A stretch of DNA of 64,000 nucleotides from Theropithecus gelada (lineage: Eukaryota; Chordata; Mammalia; Primates; Cercopithecidae): contig NC_037681.1 in NCBI RefSeq assembly GCF_003255815.1, positions 82,440,985 through 82,504,984 of the forward strand, written 5' to 3'. Shown here piece by piece: positions 55,265-64,000 of this stretch (the stretch's first letter is position 1; every line of letters begins with the position of its first letter). The notes under the pieces are model-generated. The model had not been told where the DNA came from. It saw nothing but the letters and a program-made list of their open reading frames with translations, and did not search any database. The position numbers were made by a program, and so were the translations under genes.

Positions 55265-55535
55265 AAATGTAACACTGCTAGATAACTGGTATTAAGGGGT
55301 TATTCTTTTTTGTATTATTCTTTTTTGTATGTGTGATGATGGTATTGGAGCTGTGTAACAAGGGAAAGTTTTTATCATTTAAAGATCTATACTGAAATAT
55401 TTATACATGAAATATGTCTGTGATTTGCTTCGAAACAACTAGGGGCCAGAAAGTGGGAATATAGAAGAAATAAACTTAATTGTGAGTTGATAATTCTTGA
55501 CATTAGGTGATGGGCACATCTAGAAAATATGACTA
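55265..55535 (+). mobile_element. L1M 3' UTR fragment
   Basis: TGTGATGATGGTATTGGAGC, TTTAAAGATCTATACTGAAA, GTCTGTGATTTGCTTCGAAA and GAGTTGATAATTCTTGACATT follow an L1M-type 3' UTR order. Confidence 0.65.
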
Positions 55536-55552
55536 GAAAATACCTTCCTACA

Positions 55553-55853
55553 GGCCGGGCGCGGTGGCTCAAGCCTGTAATCCCAGCACTTTGGGAGGCC
55601 GAGACGGGCGGATCACGAGGTCAGGAGATCGAGACCATCCTGGCTAACACGGTGAAACCCCATCTCTACTAAAAAATACAAAAAACTAGCCGGGCGAGGT
55701 GGCGGGTGCCTGTGGTCCCAGCTACTCGGGAGGCTGAGGCAGGAGAATGGCGTAAACCCAGGAGGCGGAGCTTGCAGTGAACTGAGATCCGGCCACTGCA
55801 CTCCAGCCTGGGCGACAGAGCGAGACTCCGTCTCCAAAAAAAAAAAAAGAAAA
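55553..55853 (+). mobile_element. AluYR-type with 18-bp TSD
   Basis: Close to consensus with the OWM-type variants. Exact flanks AGAAAATACCTTCCTACA (55535-55552, 55854-55871). Confidence 0.99.
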
Positions 55854-56054
55854 AGAAAATACCTTCCTACAAAGCTAAAGCCTCGTTTATATTTTTCTTT
55901 AACATATGCAAGTGTTGAAAAGGAAGAAACAAAAAAATGAAGTCTCTCTTCCATCACCTATTCCCAGGCTCTTAGAGGCTAACTCTATTAACATTTTTAT
56001 TTTCTGGTGTATCTTTTCAGAGTTAGATATAAGCATGCATTTTATGCTGTGACT

Positions 56055-56356
56055 TTTTTTCTTTCTTTTTTTTTTTTTAGACAGAGTCTTGCTCTGTCAC
56101 CCAGGCTGGAGTGCAGTGGCACAATCTCGGCTCACTGCAACCCTGGCCTCCCGGGTTCAAGCAATTCTCCTGCCTCAGCCTCCAGAATAGCTGGGACTAC
56201 AGGCGCCCACCACCATGCCCGGCTAATTTTTGAACCTTCAGTAGAGATGGGGTTTTACCATATTGGCCAGGCTAGTCTTGAACTCCTGACCTTGTGATCT
56301 GCCTGCCTTGGTCTCCCAAAGTGCTGGGATTACAGGCGTGAGCCACCGCACCCGGC
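56055..56356 (-). mobile_element. AluS/Y-like
   Basis: Full-length inverted Alu; flanks TATGCTGTGACTTT and TATGCCTTGACTTT. Confidence 0.96.
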
Positions 56357-56597
56357 TATGCCTTGACTTTTAATAGTTATATACCAATTTTTTTCCTTCT
56401 CAATTTTGTATCTCCTTCTCTTATTGAGATTTATAATTTGCCAAGGACCACAGTCTTAGTTGTTACACAAATGAAAAAATAAAGTAGACATCTAAATGTT
56501 AGTATATCTGCTTTCTTAACTAGAAAATTTTACAAGCCATAGTTTTATTTTTCATTTACTCCATCTATATTAGTTGTAAAATAGAATCTGAATATCT

Positions 56598-56730
56598 TTT
56601 TTTCTTTTTTTCTGAGACAGGATCTCACTCTGTTGCCCAGGTTGGTCTTGAACTCCTGGACTCAAGTGATTTTCCCACCTCAGCCTTCCAAAGTGCTGAG
56701 ATTTACAGGTGTAGGCCACTGCATCTGGCC
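56598..56730 (-). mobile_element. Alu monomer (FLAM-like)
   Basis: Single inverted left-arm monomer with a T-rich tail. Confidence 0.88.
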
Positions 56731-56746
56731 AGAATATTGGAATTTT

Positions 56747-57038
56747 TTTTTTTTTTTAAGACAGAGTCTTGCTCTGTTGCCCGGGCTGGAGTGCAGTGGC
56801 ATGATCTCAGCTCACTGCAACTTCTGCCTCTCAGGTTCAAGCGATTCTCCTGCCTCAGCCTCCTGGGTAGCTGGGCTTACAGGTGCCCACGACCATACCT
56901 GGCTAATTTTTGTATTTTTTGTAAAGACAGGGTTTCACCATGTTGGTCAGGCTGGTCTCAAACTCCCGACCTCAAGTAATCCGCCTGCCTCAACTTCCCA
57001 AAGTGCTGGGATTACAGGTGTGAGCCACTGTGACTGGC
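56747..57038 (-). mobile_element. AluS-like with TSD
   Basis: Flanked by AGAATATTGGAATTTT and AGAATATTGTAATTTT. Confidence 0.97.
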
Positions 57039-57147
57039 AGAATATTGTAATTTTTAAGTAAAAATTTAAAAACACACTATATACTGTGACCCTGATTATT
57101 ATTTCCTCCCTTAAAAACAAAGTTGCTATAACATAAAAGTTATTCCT

Positions 57148-57296
57148 GGCCAGGCATGGTGGCTCATGCCTGTAATCCTAACACTTTGAGAAGCCAAGGC
57201 AGGAGGATTACTTGAGCCCAGGAGTTTGAGACCAGCCTGGGCAACATAGCGAGACACTGTCTCTAAGCTAAATTAAAATTAAAATTAAAAATTAAA
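57148..57296 (+). mobile_element. Alu monomer (FLAM-like) with TSD
   Basis: One left-arm monomer with an AATTAAA tail, flanked by AAAAGTTATTCCT. Confidence 0.93.
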
Positions 57297-57572
57297 AAAG
57301 TTATTCCTATAACTTTTCTAACAATACAGGTAAGTTAGCCAGCCACAGGCCACATCAGGACTACATATAAGTGACAAGAAATGAGACTGCCTAAAGCATT
57401 TAGGACAAAGTAATAACTTTGACACTATAATATTATAGTCTAAATCTTGTCAAATTGACAAAAACTTCATTTCACAATAACTTGCTCCCTTCTAAACAAC
57501 CACTAAAACACACATATACACATGTGATAGTTGGTTGAGAAGGGCATACATTTTTCTTTGAAGCAGAGGTAA

Positions 57573-57874
57573 TTTTTTTTTTTTTTTTTTTTTGAGACTT
57601 AGTCTCCCTCTGTCGCCCAGGCTAGAGTACGGTGGCATGCTCTCGGCTCACTGCAAGCTCTGCCTCCCAGGTTCACGCCACTCTCCTGTCTCAGCCTCCC
57701 GAGTAGCTGGGACTACAGGCACCCACCACCACGCCCGGCTAATTTTTTGTATTTTTAGAAGAGACGGGGTTTCACCATGTTAGACAGGATGGTCTTGGTC
57801 TCCTGACCTCGTGATCCACCCCCCTCGGCCTCTCAAAGTGCTGGAATTACAGGCGTGAGCCACCGTGCCCGGTC
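57573..57874 (-). mobile_element. AluY-type
   Basis: Full-length inverted Alu, GTTAGACAGGATGGTC, flanked by GGTAATTTTT. Confidence 0.97.
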
Positions 57875-57896
57875 GGTAATTTTTATAAAGTTATTA

Positions 57897-58197
57897 TTTT
57901 TTTTTTTTTTTGAGACAGAGTTTTCACTCCTATTGCCCAGGCTGTAGTGCAGTAGCACAATCTCGGCTCACTGCAACCTCCGCCTCCCAGGTTCAAGCGA
58001 TTCTCCTGCCTCAGCCTCCCAAGTGGCTGGGATTATAGGCACATGCCACCACACCTGGCTAATTTTTTTGTATTTTTAGTAGAGACGGGGTTTTACCATG
58101 TTGGCCAGGCTGGTCTTAAACTCCTGATCTCAGGTGATCCGCCTGCCTCAACCTCCCAAAGTGCTGGGATTACAGGGATGAGCCGCCACACCCGGCC
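57897..58197 (-). mobile_element. AluS-like
   Basis: Full-length inverted Alu only ~22 bp after the previous one, same orientation. Confidence 0.97.
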
Positions 58198-58371
58198 TGA
58201 AGTTAATGACTTTTTATTGCCTAGGTCCAAATGTTGAAATCTTTGCTATTCTCAAGTGACTAGAATTAACTTGAGAAATACTGTGTAAGAGAAAAATACC
58301 AGATACCCTTAAAGGCATGCTCATTTGTTTTATTGTGTAGACTAACTCAACAGAGTAAAAGAATAATTGGT

Positions 58372-58667
58372 GGCCAGTTATGGTGGCTCACGCCTGTAAT
58401 CCCAGCACTTTGGGAGGCCGAGGCAGGTGGATCACGAGGTCAGGAGTTCAAGACCAGCCTGGCCAAGATGGTGAAACCCCATCTCTACTAAAAATACAAA
58501 AATTAGCCAGGCGTGGTGGCAGGCACCTGTAATCCCAGCTACTTGGGAGGTGGAGCAGGAGAATCGCTTGAACCTGGGCAGCAGGGGTTGCAGTGAGCCG
58601 AGATCACGCCACTGCACTCTAGACTGGGCAACAGAGTGAGAGACTCCGTCTCAAAAAAAAAAAAAAA
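58372..58667 (+). mobile_element. AluS-like
   Basis: Full-length Alu with a 14-base A tail. Confidence 0.96.
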
Positions 58668-58670
58668 GTG

Positions 58671-58972
58671 AGCCGGGCGCGGTGGCTCAAGCCTGTAATC
58701 CCAGCACTTTGGGAGGCCGAGGCGGGCGGATCACGAGGTCAGGAGATCGAGACCATCCTGGCTAACATGGTGAAACCCCGTCTCTACTAAAAATACAAAA
58801 AACTAGCCGGGCGTGGTGGCGGGCGCCTGTAGTCCCAGCTACTCGGAGGCTGAGGCAGGAGAATGGCCTGAACCTGGGAGGCGGAGCTTGCAGTGAGCCG
58901 AGATCGCGCCACTGCACTCCAGCCTGGGTGACACAGCGCGAGACTCCGTCTCAAAAAAAAAAAAAAAAAAAA
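58671..58972 (+). mobile_element. AluY-type, 3 bp after previous Alu
   Basis: Near-consensus AluY with CTCAAGCC and AAAAACTAGCCGGGCG but human-like GAGATCGCGCC in the right arm. Confidence 0.96.
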
Positions 58973-58997
58973 AGTGAAATTTTCCATCATATATATA

Positions 58998-59285
58998 TTT
59001 TATTTTTGAGTCAGGGTCTCACTTTGTTACCTAGGTTGGAGTGGCGTGATCAGGGCTCACTGCAGCCTCAACCACCTGGGCTCAACCAATCCTCCCACCT
59101 TAGCTTCCCGAGTATCTGGGACTACTCGGTACATGACACCCTGCCTGGCTAACTTTTGTATTTTTTGTAGAGACAGGGTTTCACCATGTTGCCCAGGCTG
59201 ATCTTGAACTCCTGACCTCAAGTGAGCCGCCTTCCTCTGCCTTCGAAAGTGCTGGGATTACAGGCATGAGCCACTGCATCCAGCC
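58998..59285 (-). mobile_element. AluJ-like with TSD
   Basis: Flanked by 16-bp TTCCATCATATATATA (58982-58997, 59286-59301). Confidence 0.97.
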
Positions 59286-59315
59286 TTCCATCATATATAT
59301 AGATACATATATACA

Positions 59316-59868
59316 TGTGTTTGTGTATGTCTAAAATAACTTAATTCTCCAACAAGTCCCCAGGCCATTTCTTCTGCAGAAATAAATATGAAGTCATAGG
59401 GTATCCAGTAATATTACGAAAGAAAAAAAGAGCATAACCTTTTTCTTGATGTTAGGTTAATCTTGTATAAAGTAAAATCCCATAAGCAAAAGGAATTCTG
59501 GAGCCAATTCAGATGATACAAATGTAAAAAATTTTCAGTTACCTAACACCTGAAAACATGTTTGATTTAACCAATTGACTTCTGACCATCACTGTGTAAT
59601 GTGACCTGCTAAAGTAATCTTTCAGCCGTCAATTTGACGGCTTTCTTAAGAAAACAGTGATATGCATAGAATGATTTGAAGCTGTCAGTGTCTCTCTCTC
59701 TCTTTTTAACTTTGGTTCTGTGTTTACCAGATCATGTCTAACAAAGTGCTTCAAAAGTTATTTCTAACAAAATAATATGTAAATCACAGTGTATCTCCTT
59801 TAAGTACAAGAATTTTAAGTTAATATTTTCCTTAGGAATATTCTGTCTTCTGACACCATCATTTGTAT
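59316..59868. other. Unclassified sequence downstream of the minus-strand gene
   Basis: Repeat-poor. No exon seen; a short TC run at 59695-59703. Confidence 0.45.
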
Positions 59869-59975
59869 ATCACAGTTTGCAAAGACCTTTCCATACATGA
59901 TTTCATCCAGTCCTTCCCACGGCCACTCAAGATAGGTACTATTCCCATTTTTTTAAAGGTAAGAAAACGAGATTG
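59869..59975 (+). mobile_element. MIR fragment
   Basis: Contains TTTGCAAAGACCTTTCC, GATAGGTACTATTCCCATTTT and AAGGTAAGAAAACGAG, the MIR core-to-3' order. Confidence 0.7.
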
Positions 59976-60189
59976 GTCCTGAAGCCAAGTGTTTCATGAC
60001 CAAAGCCCATATTCTCCCCATGAAATTGAGAAGGGACAGGCGTGAATCCTTGAAAGCAAGTAATGTTTTAAGCACTATTACAATTTGCAGATTGTGTTTC
60101 ACAGGTTCCCAATGAGCTAGGAGGGAAATGTTTTTAATCCCATGTGTACTCATTCTGAAGTAGCTGTAAGTGTATAAAAACCATATTCA

Positions 60190-60325
60190 TCTACACATTC
60201 ATTCAAACCTTTATTAAGTACCTACCATATGTACAATCCTGTGCCAAATATTAAGGGAATACAAAGATGAATTTTTAAGTGGTGCCAACTCCCAAGGAGT
60301 TTACAATATAATAATAGTGAAAAGC
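60190..60325 (-). mobile_element. L2 3'-end fragment
   Basis: Inverted L2 end: ACATTCATTCAAACC, TATTAAGTACCTACCATATG, AATACAAAGATGAA, CCAAGGAGTTTACA. Confidence 0.8.
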
Positions 60326-60989
60326 AATTTAACACAAACTGTAGGGAGAAAATTATGAGTAAACATTTGCCCCTAATGGAGAAAAACGACCTTATTTTTT
60401 AATTTAAAGCATAAATTGCCAGTTGGGAAACACTGCTATTACATACACCTGTATTAGTTTATCCTTTTAAAATGATGCTGATTGTTTTTAGAGAAGAAAA
60501 TGTCTTATGCTGTATTATCTTTATGACTGACTTCAAATTTTAAAACAAAAATTTGCTTACAGAAAAAAATTATAGATTTATAAAATCAGATTAACACTGT
60601 ACACAGAGAGACAAAGCGTGTTGGCAATAATATGTAAAAAGTTGAACACAACTGGGTCTAGCAGTAAAGAATTAAATCTGAATTACTTTGAAGACTTGCC
60701 TTAGCCAAGTTATTATGCACAATTTCATCATATATAAAACAGGGATACTTGCCCCTAATTTAGCTCATGCCGTAATTCCTTCCATCTGTAATAATACATA
60801 GGGTTAAAAAAGCTAGTATAAAAACTTTCCCAATAATATCAAAAATAATTTGGACTAGAACTAAGGATAAAAAGAAAAAGGGATGATGGTGTAGACAATT
60901 TAACAGTAAACTTTCAGTGCAAAAATAAATGTAAATTTGCAAGTATCTATTTTTTTTTCTATCACTTTTAAAAATGGCTCAGAGCAGCA
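60326..60989. other. Unclassified, possibly downstream or extended 3' UTR
   Basis: AT-rich and free of recognised transposons. It may be extra 3' UTR of the minus-strand gene if a more distal poly(A) site is used. Confidence 0.4.
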
Positions 60990-61475
60990 AAACAAGTTCG
61001 AGGATTTATTCTGTGAAATGTATTGCAGAGAAAAAGAATGGGCAAATAGTATAATTAAAAATACTTACTGATTCACACTTTCCAAAATTTTTAAAAAGTA
61101 AATCACCAAAGACCAATACTTCTCTCTGCTTTCAATACTACGCCATTTTTTCCAGTAAAATTAATGGAATAATGTATTTTTTTAAAACTAATCAGTTTGT
61201 GACAGCTGTGGTTCTGAAACACTTTTTAAAAATACAAAATCATAGTTGCAAACAGATCATATACAGTGATTTTTAAAACTGAATAGGCAAAGCCTTACTC
61301 TAACTGATCAAATGACCAATCAGCTGGATTCAGGCTTTTCAGGCTACAGATGACTTTGATCAACAGCCCTGCACATATCAGAGGCATCCCCACAGATGTT
61401 CTAAACACAAATGCAGTTGCTGACACCCTGATGCTGCAAACAACAGCAAGGGCATAGAGAGGAGACCTTGATGAT
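60990..61475 (-). other. Probable 3' UTR of the minus-strand gene
   Basis: Begins just after the TGA of the terminal exon and contains no transposon. Its end is inferred from the AATAAA signal on the minus strand; other ends are possible. Confidence 0.55.
61005..61010 (-). promoter_or_regulatory. Candidate polyadenylation signal (AATAAA)
   Basis: Minus-strand AATAAA about 465 nt after the stop codon, the first exact hexamer I found there. Confidence 0.5.
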
Positions 61476-61620
61476 TCAGTGTGATTCTTCAACAGATTTC
61501 TCTTCTTCACTTTCTTCATTGGCTTCATCTTTTTCCTTGTAAGAATCCTGGCTGTTGGTATCAATAAAATAATTTTCTTCCCCATTCTCTCTTTCTTCTA
61601 TTTTTTCTTCTTCATTAAAG
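61476..61620 (-). CDS. Terminal coding exon of an unidentified minus-strand gene
   Basis: A 145-nt coding part: acceptor TTTCTTCCCCTAG precedes 61620, and the frame runs to TGA at 61476-61478. It completes a serine codon split 2+1 with the upstream exon, then gives 47 residues starting FNEEEKIEERENG and ending SEEEKSVEESH. About 20 of 47 residues are Glu or Asp, so the protein ends in a strongly acidic, probably disordered tail. Matching phase, a clean acceptor and a continuous frame support a real gene. I recognise neither the protein nor a domain. The overlapping 96-codon frame in another register (61295-61585) is a shadow. Confidence 0.85.
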
Positions 61621-62435
61621 CTAGGGGAAGAAATTTATCAATCTTTCAAAGGAAAAATGAGTTAGTTTAAAAGTAAACAAACCCTCTGCAAGTAGGCCAC
61701 CATGTAGCCAGTCTTCCTCAAGTGTATGAATTCCAATTTGTTATCAAGACAGCTCAAAAAAAAGAAAGAAAATGCTATAAAAGTGCCCATTGAGAAATTT
61801 AATATTCCTGAAAATTAATTTATTTCAAAAATTTTTATTTTTTTATTTTTTTGAGACGGAGTCTGTGTCACCCAGGCTGGAGTGCAGTGGCGCGATCTCG
61901 GCTCACTGCAAGCTCCGCCTCCCAGGTTCATGCCATTCTCCTGCCTCAGCCTCCCGAGTAGCTGGGACTACAGGCGCCTGCCACCACACCCGGCTAATTT
62001 TTTGTATTTTTAGTAGAGACAGGGTTTCACCATGTTAGCCAGGATGGTCTCGATCTCCTGACCTTGTGATCCACCTGTCTCGGCCTCCAAAAGTGCTAGG
62101 ATTATAGGCGTGAGCCACCGCGCCTGCCCTATTTCAAAATTTGAGTGATTGATTCTTTAAACTTCATTTGAAAGCATGCTATTATTTTTGTTACTTATGT
62201 CAGTAAGAAATCTAAGTTATTCTGCTTTAAAAATAAAATACTTCATGTGAACGTTAATGTGTCAAACATGTTAAAATATCAGTATGTTTTACAACAGTTC
62301 ACACGTCTTTTACTATTGGGTAAAAGATCTTTTTAAAACAATATAGAACAAAAAATATATATAGTATAAAATTGTGCTTTTCTGCAGGTAATACTTTTTC
62401 AAAGGTAAGCCATTCAGACATCTTATACATGTTAC
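61621..62435 (-). other. Last intron of the minus-strand gene
   Basis: An 815-bp intron with donor AAAG/GTAACA and acceptor CCCCTAG/C. It carries one AluY in the same transcriptional orientation, so its A-rich tail, not T-rich polypyrimidine, is in the transcript. Confidence 0.75.
61834..62129 (-). mobile_element. AluY-type with TSD
   Basis: Full-length Alu flanked by TATTTCAAAAATTT and TATTTCAAAATTT, inside the last intron. Confidence 0.97.
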
Positions 62436-62590
62436 CTTTCTTTGTCTTCAGTGACACTTTTTGTCTCTTGATTGTTGAAGTACTCAAGTACTTTTCCACT
62501 TTGGCCTTTCTTTGAAACAAACTCATCAGATATTCCTAGTGATTTTAGGGTATTAGAATAATGCTTTTCTGCTGCCATTCTTGCATTTTT
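62436..62590 (-). CDS. Penultimate coding exon of an unidentified minus-strand gene
   Basis: A 155-nt exon with acceptor TTTGTCTTTCCTATAG and donor GAAAG/GTAACA. In the open frame it encodes 51 residues, from KNARMAAEKHYSN through LGISDEFVSKKG and VLEYFNNQETK to SVTEDKE, plus two bases of the next codon. The start is phase 0 if the exon begins as drawn. The other two frames contain stops. Its phase fits the next exon exactly. Upstream exons lie beyond the window or were not recognised in 62.6-64 kb, which is mostly L1M and Alu. The charged, low-complexity character suggests a cytoplasmic or nuclear protein without membrane segments in this part; function unknown. Confidence 0.85.
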
Positions 62591-62689
62591 CTATAGGAAA
62601 GACAAACCCTTTTAGACGAGAACAGAAGACTTTAAATTTTCATTAAAAATGTATGGATTAAAAGTGCCAGTGATAATTAAGTTCAGCAG

Positions 62690-63320
62690 TCACAGTTGGT
62701 TGAAAATCTGCATACCCTATGACCAACAATTACACTCCTAGGAATATGCCCAGAGAAGCTCCCACATATGTGTCCCAAGGGAGGACATATACAAGAATGT
62801 TCAGGATAGTACTGTCCTTCAATAACCCCAAATTGGAAATCACCCAAATATCTATTAGCAGAAGGATGGATAAATAAATTGTGGTCTATTCCTATAATGG
62901 AGTAAAATAAAGCAATGAAAATGAGTGAACTACAGTTACATGCCACAACATGGATGGATCTCACAAATATAATACTGAGCAAACGAAGCAAAGCACTAAC
63001 AAGTACATATTGTATGATCTATATAAAGTTCAGAAATGGGCAAAACAACTATATTGTTTGAGGATAGGTACACACACTGTAAAATTGCAATGAAAAACAA
63101 GGAAGTACTTATCCTGAGAGTCAGAATGGTGGTTACCTCTTGGGGAGAGGTAGAAGGGCTGTGATTTGCAAGGGGCACGTAGGGTTTTTGGGGTGCGGGC
63201 AATGGTCTGTTAACATGGGTGGCGGCCACATTAGATTGATCTATAATTATTTTTTATATTGTACCTAGGTTTTATATACTTTTATGACTGTTTATAAAGA
63301 TATCTGAAAGAAAGATTTCA
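62690..63320 (+). mobile_element. L1M 3' end (ORF2 end / 3' UTR)
   Basis: L1 landmarks in order: CATACCCTATGACCAACAATT, CACTCCTAGGAATATGCCC, GATGGATAAATAAATTGTGG, CAACATGGATGGATCTCAC, GAATGGTGGTTACCTCTTGG. Old and broken; lies in an intron of the minus-strand gene, antisense to it. Confidence 0.85.
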
Positions 63321-63342
63321 TGCAATAATTGTTGTCAGAGGA

Positions 63343-63662
63343 TTCTTTTCTTTTCTTTTTGAGACAGGGTCTTGCTCTGTTACCCAGGTTGGAGTGCAGT
63401 GGTGTGAACACAACTCACTGCAGCCTCAACCTCCTGGACTCAAGTGATCCTCCCACCTCAGCCTCTGGAGTAGCTGGGACCAGAGGCGCACGCCACCATG
63501 CCCAGCTAATTTTTGTATTTTTTGTAGGATGGGGCTTGTTGTATTTTTTGTAGGATGGGACTATGTTGTCCAGGATAGTCTCAAACTCCTGGGCTCAAGT
63601 GATCCACCCGCCTTGGACTCCCAAAGTGCTGGGATTATAGGCATAAGCCATGGCGCCCAGCC
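63343..63662 (-). mobile_element. AluJ-like with internal duplication
   Basis: Inverted Alu in which TTGTATTTTTTGTAGGATGG is tandemly repeated near 63514-63560. Confidence 0.95.
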
Positions 63663-64000
63663 AAATTCTTTTATTTTATGTATCTACTGTAATTTTTACT
63701 CTTTATAAGCCATATCCCCAATTCATTAAAGATGATAAAAGCACCAGTGTTGTAATCTTTACTCTGTGGAGGAAGCAAGGGATATAACGAAAACAATATG
63801 AATTTAGAACTGGGTTCAAATCTGTAGAATGTCACTTCCTGGCTTTAAGATCTTTTGGAATTGTGATGACTCTCTCATACCTGGGTCAAACTGAAGTCAT
63901 CACAGTTCCAGAGATGGCAGGCTTTATGGAGTCACAAAGTGCCTGGGTTCACACTAGTGCCTCGACTTTAGTCCATTTTAGCTCCTATGAGTGGATCTGA
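63663..64000. other. Probable intronic sequence with a weak MIR-like patch
   Basis: AACTGGGTTCAAATCTGTAG and CACTTCCTGGC near 63800-63845 are MIR-like. No exon recognised on the minus strand. Confidence 0.4.

Noticed and set aside
55018..55266. 82-codon RRM-like frame
   Set aside because: Part of the frameshifted HNRNPA1 retrocopy, not an independent gene.
61295..61585. 96-codon minus-strand frame overlapping the terminal exon
   Set aside because: Different register from the spliced frame; runs through the stop codon into 3' UTR.
1..64000. CRISPR arrays, bacterial operons, tRNA or snRNA genes
   Set aside because: Nothing with the needed repeat-spacer pattern or RNA landmarks was seen; all content is primate nuclear DNA.

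Overview
This is nuclear DNA from a catarrhine primate, most likely an Old World monkey (Cercopithecidae). It is saturated with Alu elements: about 75 units or fragments, roughly a third of the bases. The youngest Alus (around 9.9-10.5, 42.1, 49.3 and 55.6 kb) share variants I associate with the cercopithecid AluYR lineage rather than human AluY: CTCAAGCC near the 5' end, GAGACGGGC in the left arm, AAAAACTAGCCGGGCGAGG after the middle A-rich stretch, and GAGATCCGGCC in the right arm. The species itself cannot be read from the sequence. A 99-base N gap sits in the tail of one of these Alus.

Layout. 0-7.7 kb: MaLR LTRs, an L1M 3' end, Alus and unclassified DNA. About 8-15.6 kb: one old plus-strand L1M with ORF1- and ORF2-related sequence, split by about ten later insertions (Alus, an ERVK-like LTR, a 400-bp ERV1-type LTR); the reverse transcriptase FADD motif is still readable. 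15.6-27.5 kb: Alus, L2, MLT-type and ERV LTRs, and purine microsatellites. 27.55-27.93 kb: a short CpG-rich segment with an ETS-like site and good splice donors, the best promoter candidate. 28-41 kb: L1, L2, MaLR and ERV insertions and a broken RPS24 retrocopy. 41-51.3 kb: nested L2/MLT/Alu plus several duplicated or inverted short segments that look like template-switch scars. 51-59 kb: Alus, L1M 3' ends and a broken HNRNPA1 retrocopy. 59.3-64 kb: the 3' end of a protein-coding gene on the minus strand.

The only well-supported protein-coding sequence is that minus-strand gene. Two exons (62436-62590 and 61476-61620) have consensus splice sites and compatible phase, and together encode the last 99 residues of a protein with a very acidic C-terminus; I could not name it. 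Every other longer open frame examined is an Alu, LTR, simple-repeat or pseudogene artefact. Exon-like pieces on the plus strand (27.7, 40.77 and 54.65 kb) are weak candidates for an unannotated transcript.

No CRISPR array, bacterial gene, tRNA or snRNA was recognised. The most distinctive content is the cluster of local copy-and-paste scars at 41-51 kb: a 116-bp inverted duplication 1.4 kb apart, a perfect 35-bp copied segment, a perfect 83-bp copied Alu segment, and direct plus inverted copies making a hairpin. Repeat family names come from recalled consensus features, not a database search, and boundaries are approximate unless a target-site duplication (TSD) is given.
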